Below, one piece after another: positions 49,101 to 59,800 of a stretch of DNA of 64,000 nt (position 1 is its first letter; each line of letters begins with the position of its first letter). This DNA comes from Enoplolaimus lenunculus (Eukaryota > Nematoda > Enoplea > Enoplida > Thoracostomopsidae). The stretch is from the NCBI GenBank assembly GCA_030248215.1, contig JASANG010000611.1:496001-560000 (forward strand), given 5' to 3'. A program made the translations under genes and the position numbers. The notes beneath the pieces were generated by a model that saw nothing but the letters and a program-made list of their open reading frames with translations, was not told where the DNA came from and did no database searches.

Positions 49101-50987
49101 CAACATATCGACGATCAATGTCTACAGCGAGTGAATCGGCAACAAAAGACATATCTGAGCAACGAGTACAACCATTACCGGACTCGCCTAAAGACACGTT
49201 AAATTTATGCATCAAAGATGAAATCTTGAACCTCCGCAAAGACGTCGTGTTCATCCGCGGCTACATTGAGGGTCGGCCGTTCAACGCTTTCAAGGCCGAC
49301 TTGTTTGCGTATTGTCCGCCTTCGTTCTCGGCCCGAGAGCTTGAAGCGGCCGTTGGCCTTTTGTCGCGAGCGGTCTCTTATGGCGGCATCAACGTCCTAT
49401 TGACCGATTGGGATGGAACAATGAAAACGTACGGCTCAAATTATAGCACTTGCTATCAACCATGCTATTCGGCAGTTGTGTTGTGCCGATTTCTCGCTCG
49501 CTATACGCGGTTTGCAGCCATTTTGACCGCAGGTCCACTGTACGGCCCGGGTATTTGTGATTTGACGTGTACACCAGACGATTGTGTGACATTCGGCGGA
49601 TCGTGGGGTCAAGAATGGTTGATCGACGGAACACATATCATCAATTTGAAGTCACTTTCAACGAAACAACGTGCCGCACTGGATGAGCTCGTCGCTGCTG
49701 TGTCCCGGCTGATTGATTCACCCCGGTTCTCGGCTTACCGCTTAATTGGATCCGGCGTTCAGCGAAAAGTTGACCGCATCAATATTGGACTCCAGAACGT
49801 TTCTCACGACGCTGCTGAGACTGAATCTGCGGCACTGGTTGATGCTTTGCGAGCTGAAGTTGCACGGATCGATCCGACTGGCAAGTATTTTGTCATTCAT
49901 GCAACTGAAATGGATCTTGAAATTGTTCTCAGGTCGACAAGCAATGCGGCGACGCCAACTAGTCCTGGCAGCACATCCCCGCCAAGTCCGAGCTCGACAA
50001 CGGTAGCTGCGTTTACGAAAGCCGACGGCGCGAATGTTGGAATGCGGGTAGCGCGAGAGCGGTAAGTGTACTGCGCCTAATAATGAGCTGCTTAGTGGTC
50101 GGGTTAAGGGGTGGCGGCAGGGCGGCAGCCATCTTGCTTGAAAAGTAATATGTGCCCATAATACACCACTCTTAAAGTGTGGGGAAAACAATTTGTGGGT
50201 CAATTAAACAAGTACCAACATTTGTTTAATGTTGTTGGAAATTTCAGCTGTTCGTCAACAAGCTCAGATTGAGCCGAAATGCTCAGTGGATTAACGTTGA
50301 AATTACTTTTATGCCAATCCATAATCTAATCAGTTAACATATTTCAGCTTTTAACGAATTCCATGTCCACCATAGCGTGTGGCTCTAGTATCGGGACCCG
50401 GAAAATGTGTCTTAAACAAGGAAAGTTGACTGTTGTTAGTTGTACGTATGTTTACTTAAATAAGGAAACTATAGGCAACAGTGTGTATTATCTTCAAGGC
50501 AGTATCATTTTTTTATTTCTTATTTAATTTTAGTTTGGAAACGGGTAACGTACTGGTTTGTGGCGATACAATGTCCGATATTCCAATGATCGAAGAAGCT
50601 TTGCGTCGCAACCCTCGTGGAACATACGCGATTATGGTCAATCCAACGCCTGCGATACGGCAACGGATGGCAAAAATATTCGCTCAACTAAAATCACCGC
50701 CAACCGTCAAAAGAGATGTCAAACAACATCATGATCAACAGCAACAAACACAACAAGAGCAGCAGCAACAACAACAACGACAACAACAACAACAACAACA
50801 ACAACAAAAACAACAACCACCACTTCAACATCGGCAGCAACAAAAACGCTCACAGCATCATGATCCGAGTTCTCAACAGTACTGTTTTGTATCAAGTCCA
50901 GAAGTTTTACATTTGGCAATGGCTGAATTAATACAAAGGCCTATTACACTGAATGGAGCGGGGACAGGATATACCACTGCAGGTTGA
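42453..50987 (+). CDS. Trehalose-phosphate synthase/phosphatase-type fusion (6 exons)
   Basis: Six exons with matching phases give about 1541 residues, the bipartite layout of nematode TPS-1/TPS-2. Exons 3-4 resemble a glycosyltransferase family 20 domain only in outline: ELWIIDPILLYVGLFIRTLR stands where HDYHLxLLPxxLR is usual, and FYDVIRTLP where the FRxLP motif is. Many catalytic positions are changed. Exons 5-6 encode a HAD-type trehalose-6-phosphate phosphatase very like nematode GOB-1/T6PP: DWDGTMK (residue about 1173), LTAGPLYGPGI, GSGVQRKVDR and VCGDTMSDIPM are all intact. A Gln-rich tract (residues about 1458-1497) precedes the last conserved strand (CFVSSPEVLHLAMAEL). The phosphatase probably converts trehalose 6-phosphate to trehalose in the cytosol; synthase activity looks doubtful. 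The organism probably has another TPS gene. Confidence 0.83.
43347..44230 (+). repeat. Perfect-looking 442-bp tandem duplication
   Basis: Units 43347-43788 and 43789-44230 show no difference on reading, so this is a very recent duplication or an assembly artefact. Non-coding. Confidence 0.93.
44377..44442 (-). pseudogene. tRNA-like relic or SINE head
   Basis: The minus strand reads CTATAGCTTAGTGATCATCG (A-box-like) then CGCCTCCCACCCG and GGGGATCGAATC (B-box-like), in the order of a Val-type tRNA. The T stem does not pair well, so it is not a working gene. Confidence 0.4.
44755..45044 (+). CDS. TPS/TPP exon 2, with an Asn run
   Basis: Acceptor GATTTCAG; its first base completes an Arg codon. 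An AAC microsatellite gives a run of nine Asn, then NSVVERVEYVLYPYLSR. The likely donor is CAAG/GTGATG at 45045; ACAG/GTCAGA at 45015 has the same phase and is an alternative. Confidence 0.7.
45318..45551 (+). CDS. TPS/TPP exon 3: degenerate GT20 segment
   Basis: Acceptor GATGACAG, phase 1 in and out (donor GTATCA). HFCFSDKLSWKHYEHTF parallels the GT20 stretch GFxxxxLWPxFHY, followed by YINVF where YxxVNxxFA is usual. Confidence 0.72.
45750..45878. repeat. CG-rich palindromic element
   Basis: Contains TTTTGACGTCCGGCGCCGTC and, inverted, GACGGACGGCGCCGTACGTC, ending in AAAGTATAGCGCAACCC like the relatives in bark introns. Confidence 0.65.
46353..46484. mobile_element. TTAGGC-bearing TIR element (copy 2, right end altered)
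   Basis: Left end GGTCCATGTTACTTTAAGGG as in copy 1; the right part holds TTAGGCTTAGGTTAGGCTTA, and the right TIR is broken. Confidence 0.65.
46556..48585 (+). CDS. TPS/TPP exon 4: degenerate GT20 region
   Basis: Acceptor TTCGCAG splits a Gly codon with exon 3; ends in phase 0 before GTATGA. Outline matches to GT20: DELWIIDPILLYVGLFIR, then VIRTLPASAEDLL, then VVVATIERVCLAA where the ERLDYxKG loop should be. Much of the rest is low-similarity sequence with long insertions. It ends in a helical stretch (YAPRAVAIAAEGVRSLERFR). Confidence 0.78.
48586..49099 (+). other. TPS/TPP intron 4
   Basis: 514 bp with a short TG run (about 48609-48621); no other feature seen. Confidence 0.6.
49100..50061 (+). 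CDS. TPS/TPP exon 5: T6P phosphatase core and cap
   Basis: Acceptor TGATTTTAG, phase 0. Contains HAD motif I (LLTDWDGTMKTYGSNYST), motif II Thr (AAILTAGPLYGPGICDLT), the nematode-type GGSWGQEW strand, and the motif III lysine in GSGVQRKVDR. Donor GTAAGT at 50062, phase 2. Confidence 0.92.
50062..50533 (+). other. TPS/TPP intron 5
   Basis: 472 bp, nothing recognised; it splits an Arg codon between the cap domain and the HAD motif IV segment. Confidence 0.6.
50534..50987 (+). CDS. TPS/TPP exon 6: HAD motif IV, polyGln tract, C-terminus
   Basis: Acceptor AATTTTAG. Encodes GNVLVCGDTMSDIPM (motif IV) and NPRGTYAIMVNP, a CAA/CAG-rich Gln tract (about 50736-50850), then QYCFVSSPEVLHLAMAELI, the closing strand of nematode T6PP proteins. 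The stop TGA ends at 50987. Confidence 0.92.
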
Positions 50988-51767
50988 CACTGTGTTATGA
51001 TTAGGTATTATACTTTTTTGGGATTGGTAAATTTTTAGTTGGGGAAATGCAATTTAAAACAAACCACGGATATGCCATTATATTCATTGTGACTTAGTCG
51101 AGTTGTCGATATGGAATTGAGGAGTTGGAATCAAACACGAAAAACTTTAAGCTAAACACTACGTATTTAAAATACCCTACTGCTTAAGCTTTGGTCGGCG
51201 GGTTTGTGTGTTGTTTCTGTTTTATGGATAAATTAGTTGACAAAGTTAACGGGTAAATGCTCAGTAACCCTTCCGTGTATTCGTTATTTACCCGAACTTG
51301 CTGTTGCCTTTAGATTCGTACCATCATCATAAACTACTGTTTGTTTACTAGCGTCGTCGTTAATTGATTGAGTCAGCGGTATTTTAATCTGTTGCCCGGT
51401 GATATTTTAAAAGTGAAACTCGTGGAAACTGGTTTATTCGGGTAATAACAGGGGCGGATTTGGAAATAATGTGCGGAAAGTTCATTGGTTGCGATTTATA
51501 GTATACAATGGATGGAAATTCTGTAAATATTGGATATGGTGGATGTAAAGTTTTCACGCTAGAACGATACGAATAGGTGTAGACGGGAATCCAAGAACAC
51601 TAGCTGGATCCGTCGCTGATTAATTAACAAACAAACTCTTAGTGGGATCAAGTGTGAATGATGTTTGTAAACGAAAAATATACAAGTTTAAATACGTTTT
51701 GTGTATTATTTGTTTGTGCTGCGCCACAATATGTATGGCTGTTTGGTTCACCAGTTTTATGTTTTTT

Positions 51768-51974
51768 GTCAATGTTACTTTTAGGGGCGTAACAGTAGAT
51801 TAAGCGTATTTCTAAGCGTAAGCCTAAGCCTAAGCGTTACAAAAGTGTGTTCTTAAGCCTAAGTCTAAGCTTACGCCTTAGCATAAGCCTAAGCAAAAAA
51901 ATTGAATCTAGAATCTAAATTTACCCTTTTACAGACCCAACAGAAACCTGGACGCCCCTCAAAGTAACATGGGC
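51768..51974. mobile_element. TTAGGC-bearing TIR element (copy 3, inverted)
   Basis: Ends CAATGTTACTTTTAGGGGCG and CTCAAAGTAACATGGGCC. Interior GCCTAAGCCTAAGC arrays are the complement of TTAGGC. Confidence 0.78.
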
Positions 51975-52752
51975 CATCCCTCTTGAGATTTCTGTAGAGA
52001 CAAGAAAAATCAATTTTACAAGCTTAAAATTCAACTCGTTCGCTACACTCGCCTTCAAAAAAACGTTTACACGAGGTTTTATACTGTCGCCAAAATCAAA
52101 TCAAGACTACATTGCTGCATGCATGTTGTGCCCAGTATGCGGCGTTGGCCACTTAAGTGGCGAAAGTTTTGTCAATATATCATTTTTCGGGAGACGTGTT
52201 TTGAATGATTAAAAGTGAGGTTACTATAAGGCAAATCGAAATTCATTGATTTTTACGCCGTAATTTAAATATTTTGCAGCATTTGTTTTGTTTTAGCACT
52301 ATAATGGTTGTTATTTTAAAACCAGCTTGTGACCAACAAGACGTGCCTTAGGCAACATATTAAAAGACAATCCAAAAATGTGATAACATCAGAAATATTA
52401 CTGTTTATGTGTCGCGTTCTTTGTTTTTTTGTTATCTATTTTTCTCGAAATTTGGCATGACTGTAACCGAGGTTTAATTTTGTTTGTTTGTCCTGAAATA
52501 TTTGTAATGTAATATTAATAAATATTTTGGTTTGGGCTCTTTCAATCCAAGTCTTGTTCCGTCCGGCGACGGTCACCTCATATTTCAATTAGAAGTACAG
52601 ACGTCTAGCTATACTAGAAATGTACAGGTACTTGAGCTAGATTTTGAATAAAAATGCTGGAAAACTATAGAAATAAAGTAGGGTTTTGGCAAATATCCCT
52701 AAGCTTAAACCATGATTATGTATAAACCTAACAGTTCTTGTACACTTCGTTC

Positions 52753-52885
52753 GGCCAATGTTACTTTAACGAGCGTAATAGTAGATTAAGCGTATTTCTA
52801 AGCCTAAGCCTTGTAATCTAGAATCTAAACCTACTCTATTATGGACCGATCAGAAACCTGGACACCCTTTAAAGTAACATGGGCC
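52753..52885. mobile_element. TTAGGC-bearing TIR element (copy 4, short)
   Basis: 133 bp, GGCCAATGTTACTTTAACG to TTTAAAGTAACATGGGCC. Flanked by CTTCGTTC (52745-52752) and CTTCTTTC (52886-52893), a probable 8-bp target duplication with one change. Confidence 0.8.
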
Positions 52886-53792
52886 CTTCTTTCGATAGTT
52901 TTCCAAATTTTCAGGTTTTGGCACAACTTAGGCTTAAATTTATTAGCTTGCGGGAGTAGTATACAAGGTCCAGCTTGAAAATTGGGCCGCACAAAACCTG
53001 TATGTTTTATTCAATTTTCTAGGTGACCTGCTTGCTATTTGCATTCTCCCTGTTGATACAACATAAAAGTGGTAGGTTGATTAAACGTTTACTGTATGTT
53101 TACTGTAGAAGAACAACAACAAATAGTAGTCGAATGAAGACAGTTTCAGTGCAACCAAATGTGCTTATACACAGTTCAACCAAAGCGAATGCTAAATATA
53201 TTTCTTTAAACGATTAGGTTTTATGTGAACCACAGTATAACAACTGCTAAAATTAGGTTTCAGTAAGAAAAAGCAACAGTTAGGTCATGTCAGCAATGAT
53301 GGAACGTTTCGCACATACGTTTGCACTTAAAAGTACCAAAACCAACACCAAAGTAACCCCCAAAAACACTAACTACTTCATCTATGGCTCCAACATAATA
53401 AGTCATTCAGATAATAAATATACCTTTGCTTCAAATGTCAGATATTTAACGAGGTTGTTGTACACTTTCACATTTAAAGGTTAGGCTCAGGTTGTAGAAA
53501 AATCGGTGCTATGCCTAAAGTTTTAAGCCTTTGTTCAAGCTTAAGCTTTGACCGCAAATGTGGAAAAAGTGTACAGTGCAAGAGCCAGCAGTAATTCTAT
53601 GTGACATTGCATACTTAACTTTGAATAAACTAAATTTGATTTTGCGCAGGGCTAAATTCAGACGAAATAAAACTGTGAAGTCTAAATAAATATATGTTAG
53701 GAGACTTGGCAGAAGTAGTAAGGTTTGCAAGTAAAGTTATGTGGCGATAGCTAAAAAATCTCTGGTTTAAAACATCAACTTCATAGCTGCTA

Positions 53793-53856
53793 TCAACATT
53801 CTCGGACCGGAACTGGGCCACAAGTCTGTTCGGCGTCGACTTCTTGAAGGAATTTC
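53793..53856 (-). CDS. Cys-module gene, last exon
   Basis: Acceptor TTTTACAG; its first base completes a Thr codon. KFLQEVDAEQTCGPVPVREC then TGA. Short; supported by the phase and by the cysteine pattern. Confidence 0.68.
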
Positions 53857-56800
53857 CTGTAAAAATAATCATTTATTACGTTGTTAGTACATGTTTATTT
53901 ATAAGCAGTTGTCAGGATTTTAAAACATAGATTGCATAGAAGTTTCAGCCCATTGTCAGAACATTCAAACTTCTGTACTTATATTTAACAGACTTGGGGG
54001 TTTTGCACGTCGAGAAACATACATTTACGAAAAACTATTTAGACATTTTTTTATTTTAGATCTGCGGAAACCTTTTGGTAAAAGCGTTGTTATTCGCTAG
54101 CCTAAGCCTAAAACTGTTAATACTTCACCGAATTCCTGACTGAATTTGACGAGATTCATAATTGTGGAAGGTTGTTACTTGAAATATTGCTATTTTATAC
54201 TGAGACAAATTCAAATTTTCCCACTAATATCAAACGTAACGCTTTGAGCTGGCAATTTTAGTCATCCCATATGGATTGAGTTAGTTTTTATTTTTCTTTC
54301 ATACCACTGTGAACTTACGTTGTGTTCAATGTAGCCCAGAAGCTTGCACTGCGGCCAATATCAATCAGTTTGCAACGTCCATCTAGCGTTGGAGCGGTGC
54401 CTTTGGGACATTTGGGCACTAAAATTAAACGATAGTTTACTCCCTTCAACAGCAAAACGTTTTTAACTACTGTCCAAGAAGGTTCACAACAACATGAGGC
54501 CACAGGTTACGTCGCTCCCGCTACGAACAGCTTCGCTCAAATGACAGAAATTTTTTCAACTGCTTTGAAAGAATATTAATATGTAAATATTACTTGCCCG
54601 TCTAGAAATTCCATTTCCAGTGTGTAAACAGATAGCAAAAATGGCGGAAACAGAAACGAATAGTGATTAAAATAGCGGAAACGGAAAACGGATGTTGAAG
54701 TATAAAAGTTCATATACTTGTTATTTTTCTGCCATTCCAAAACTAAAGCGTGTAAATATTTACCGATGTTTCAAAATTTTCAAAGAAAAAATGGCGGATG
54801 CATAGAAATTTTTAAGATTTTGGATGAATTTCGCAATTTGTATTTCATTTCAAACAATTACAGCATATTTGTAGCCAAAAAATTGCGAGATATATACTTG
54901 ATTTATAAGAAAATTGAACGTTGAAAATAACAGAATTTCCATAATATCTATAACGGAAACGGACACCGATTTTTACTGGAAACGGATACAAATATCTAAT
55001 TACACCCTACACCTATCCCCATCTGCTAATAATTCCCGTTCGCAAGACTGTATGGAGTGTGCTCAGCAATGCTCAGACCAAACAATATAATCCTCGGCAG
55101 TTTTAATGCTTACAGCAAACACGCGCGGTCATAAACGCGAATGCATTCCGGCACAAGCACTGCTTGTATTTCGCATGACAATAACTGGACGCACAATCGT
55201 GGGAGCATTGTTCATCGCTTTCACAGCCATATTCTCCAGGGATCATTCGTCGCATGCATTTGCCGGCAACACAAATTTCTTCTGGAGTGCATGTGCAATG
55301 CGAACTGCAGCTGCGATTATGTGCTGCGCTCGGTCGGAAAAACACTGAAAATAAAAAACAATTTTCGATGTTTTGTCATTTATTTTAAAAAAACTATTAT
55401 GTCTTGCACCAATTATTATTTTAATCTTTGGCCCAAGTGGGACTAAAATTTTTCTATATGGCACAAATTATTCTTGGTAGGCCAAGATTAATACGGCCCC
55501 GCTTTGGCTACGGGCCCATCAACTGCGTGTAACGCATCGTGCTTTATGCAAAACAGTTGTTAGCGTTCTCCGTTTATTAGAATATTATTTCTCGTCGGAG
55601 TGTCACAACTTTGTTGCCGTTTTCTCAGGCCATCCACGCCATGATCCATTTATACTACAGTTATGTAAATCAACAACCCCAGTAATTTTATTCAAAATTT
55701 GCATTTCAGCAATCATTGTAATATAAGAGGGCTCATGCTAATTAGAACGCTGAGATCGCTGGGAGACAGGGGAATGGGACACGAATATTCTGGAAGCTTA
55801 GCTTAGACTTAGCCTAAGGATTTGACAAGTGTTTAAGCCTACGCTTAGGCTTGGGTTTTGGCTTAGATGTAGACTTTGGCTCACAGTGGTCATGCAACTA
55901 CAGTAAGCATGGTGGGCCGTATGGTCATGCAACTACAGTAAGCATGATGGGCCGTATTAAGAAGACTGGAATACTTACACGGTTCTTCGTTCGGTTTGAC
56001 GTCTTCTGCAGGCACCGAAATTGGACTGCGTCTGGTCACGGAAAATCGAAGCGCGCACGGCGAACCAAATTCATTACAGCAAGTTCGTGGTGACCATTGC
56101 ATTGCTTGAGGCGCCGCTGCTGCTTGCACACAAGATGCGCCGTTTGAGAAATGCCTGTAATTATGGTTCCATAACTAATTCGTTTGTTATTTTTTACCAT
56201 CCGTTTACGCCCTCCTGGTATTATTGGCAGTTCCGATAATACTATCTTCAAATGCCGCAAGCAATGTTGGTCTTATACTCGTTGTGGTCGTAGCCATTAT
56301 CCAAAAATAGGTATAGCTAATAGTCACCGCTGTATATATGGTGCAATATTTTTCACGGTTCGTTAGCTACGAATGTTTCGTGGCTAGGCAGTGGCCCTAG
56401 CTGCAATTTATTTCGTGAGGGTATAAGCGTGATCTAAAAAAGACTACAGTATAAAACTTGTTATACTACTAAACTTTAAGGTTCAACTGGATGCCAAAAA
56501 TACTGGATCCGGATATCCGGTTGAACCCTAATAAACCTGCGAAAGTGTCGTTCTTTTTGTCTACTGAAAGTTTGAGAGTGACATATCCCTCCTATTTCTT
56601 TCTTTGTAATCTCTCCTGCTTCGCTTACCCTTGGTTGCATTCACAGTTGTTCGAAACACACGACGCTGCGCCGTAGCATTGGGATGTTTGTTCGCAAGGC
56701 GATCCTGGACAGAACGTTTGCGGTGGCGGAGGTGGCGGCTGGATGATTGGCTGCGGTGGTGCTGAAAAATGAAACCAAAAATTAAATTTTTAGAACCGTT

Positions 56801-59800
56801 TTACAATTTTATGCAGTCGTAAACAGGTCTGGTTATTCCGGTAACCAGCTCAACTTGATAGAAGGTCAATCTTAGGATTAACATGCGTTTGAAATAACAA
56901 GCTTGCAAGCTGCGGGCTAATACTTATTTGTGGTGTGGTGAAAATTTTCTAGGAGGAGCTGGATCACGCTTGCTTCCATCTGGCTACGGACCTGGGCCTA
57001 CTATAGTGACCCGAATGAGAGGGGAGTAAGAGGGGGTCCTATTTTGAGTCCCAATCAATAGAAGTCTGTATCCCTAATAAGTTTCCGGCAGCGGGCAGTG
57101 CATAAATGACACCAGGGCCAAATACGTTGAGTTCGAAACTTTAAAACATGCTTATGTTTTTTAAGTACATTCCTCTTGCATTATGGGTCATCGACGTTAT
57201 ACTGTCTACGCTACTGTAAAAAATTGTCCCCACTTACGAGCCCCTCACTTTGTAGTTGTAGTGTTACTAAATGACATGTCCAAATGTCACCCATATCCTG
57301 TATAGACCTTCCGGACAACTCGCACACTCGCATACTTCAAACAGCCTATACTTTCACATTCCGCCATACCCATGCTACACAAAAATACTCATCGCTTACA
57401 GTTTTTGATACAAGAACAAACGTTTAACTATATCAACGGATAGTCTGCAAAAAAAAAAAAAAAAAAAAACATACCGGAGCTACATATCGGCACCGAATGC
57501 CCCCCCCCCTCACCGGTCACGACAAAACTCGACAGGGACACCGGGGTTTAACTTTCTGGTATACCAGAGTTATTATATTGTAACCTGCTCTGCTTGAATG
57601 GGGCGGGTCGTTCTCATACAAGTTATCTTTTAAGGCAAAAACATTCCTGCCCCCTCTTTTAAAAATTACTGGTTGCAGTTAATTTTTAAAAAAGAAAAAT
57701 TTTTTTACAACTCCACCTTTATAACACCCCCCCTAATAACGAAAAACACAAGGCTGTGGACTGTCAACAAGCCGCCCTCTTTTTCGGACGAGGTCAAATA
57801 ATGTCCATACTGCGTCCAGACAGTGTCTAATTTGTCCTTAGTCCCTTCGAAGGGACTACTGCCAAAACGAACTAGCTAGGTACACCTTGTGTAAAGTCTT
57901 AACATTGTAAGAACAATGTCGTTTTGTCCAGCCCTTGAAACCAGGGGTGTGGACAATTTTTTACAGTAGCGTAGACAGTATTACGTGGATGACCCATTAT
58001 CGCTTAAGTTTTTGATACAAGACAAACGTTTCTATTCAACGGATAGTTGCAATACCGGATACATATCGGCACCGAATGGCGGTGGAGGGCGGGTTAAAAA
58101 AAAAAAAACAGCCCGAACCGAAAAAAAAGGGGGCCCCATGGAAGGGAAAAAAAAAAAACCCCCCCCCCCCCACCCCGTCACCAAACTAGCAAAGAAAATT
58201 AAACACGTTTGAATGTTTTCATTAAATGTTTTATAGCATAACCCGTGGCTTCCTGTGGTTCAAGTGAAAATGTTTGTCATAAACCTTTTTCGATTTAAAC
58301 ATGATAATTACAATCCGCTGTAAAATGTTAACTATCCGCCCTGAAGCAAATAGATACTAAACCTGGGGCATATACAAGGGGCAGGATGAAGGGGACATAT
58401 CTTCCCGAAATTTTTGAAGACAAGAAAAACCAGCTTTAACAGAATCCAAAATTTGGTTTAGGGATTTATATGTCAAAATATTTTTTGAGGTTTAGCGTAC
58501 AACCGAATCTCTGCCACCGGCCTGGCTTCGCAGAATTGTTGCTGGGGGTTCCGGCCACTTCGGCAGTGAAATTTTGTTACTTTTATAAAATTGCATTGTT
58601 TTATAATCCTGTTAGTTAATTGCGGGCAATTTTAAGAATTCAAATTGTCAAAATCTCTCGAAAAAATTTTTTGGCACTTACACGTTTGTTGGAAAATTTT
58701 TTTTGAGAGTAATTTTATTCACTTGACTTTGCTTCAGTTCCGGCTTCGGCTCTAGCAAATGTTGTCAATCCCCGGCTCTGATTGTAGGTTTTCTCACCTC
58801 CGGTTGAACCCTAGTGTAGAGACCATTCTGAAATCAAGAACTAGGAAGTAAACGAAAAAATTTGTCACTTACGATGGGGGCGAACATTGATCGGCGGCGG
58901 TCCGCAGCAAACGCCACCAGGGTTGCATGTTGATTCACCAGGGCACGCGTTGTTTGGCGCACATTCACAGATTGGAACTTGGGGTTGAGGACAGATTGGC
59001 TAAAACCAGAACCAAACTTATAATACGCGTAAATAAAACGTTCTCGATCATTACATTTTACAACATCTATTGTTAGTAACAAATGGTAATTGGCGTCGGT
59101 TGGTGCGCACTGTGGTACAACCCCACCCCTGTAATCCGTAAGCAATGTTTCCACTGGTAGGTATCAACGATGTAGTCATGCTGCGTTTCAGGGGTCAAGC
59201 CCTCATGTGGGATATTTATAAAGAGGGTTTTAGATACTTTTTCAGTTATAGCTCAAGGAACCCCCGTTGGACATTTCGGCCGAACTTTTGCGGAACGTAA
59301 CATCCGTCTTCCAAAATCCTGGCTGCGCCCATAATAGGTATATTATAGACTACAATATTTCAAACTGACCAATATTTTACACTATTAAATATATCCCAAT
59401 TTAAAATTGTTGATTTGTTTCGACAATACTATCACATGCCGGGCTGAATATTTCGGCTGATGTTTAATCGTGTATGATTTCATTGCTCAAAAAATCGACG
59501 TTTACCTGTGGTGGAGGCGGTGGCGGTAAAGGACAGCAAAGACCTTGTTGACAACCGCAATCTTGTGGACAAGCCGGTTGCGGTCCACCGCAGAATCCAC
59601 GAGGAGCAACGTTGCCAGGGCATCCTTGTGCTAGAAATCGCAAAAAAAATTTTTGTAAAGTTGTTAAATATGCAGATATCAGGATTAGACAAATATAAAA
59701 GATTCACTTATATTTTAAGTTTTGTGGAAAACGCCAAATTTAGGTACGCAGCCAAAATCTGATCTCGTTCCCGTGTTTTCATATGTGTGTAGCATCTATC

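Larger units (their letters stand above)
50988..53792. other. Intergenic region between convergent genes
   Basis: The TPS/TPP and cysteine-module genes converge here. The region contains two TTAGGC-bearing elements and a TTAGGCTCAGG-like foldback near 53480-53590. No gene or clear poly(A) signal was placed. Confidence 0.55.
56762..58872 (-). other. Largest intron of the Cys-module gene (between exons H and I)
   Basis: 2.1 kb, mostly mobile-element sequence: the 811-bp TIR element and homopolymer-rich stretches. No coding module recognised. Confidence 0.6.

Noticed and set aside
50719-50919. Minus-strand poly-Val frame
   Set aside because: It is the shadow of the CAA/CAG repeat that encodes the Gln tract on the plus strand.
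55103-55113. Stop codon just after exon K as the end of the Cys-module gene
   Set aside because: A GTAAGC donor precedes it, and exons L and the last exon continue in the right phase with EB-like cysteines.
58085-58212. Lys/Pro-rich small protein
   Set aside because: The frame is made of homopolymer runs, probably with unreliable base calls.
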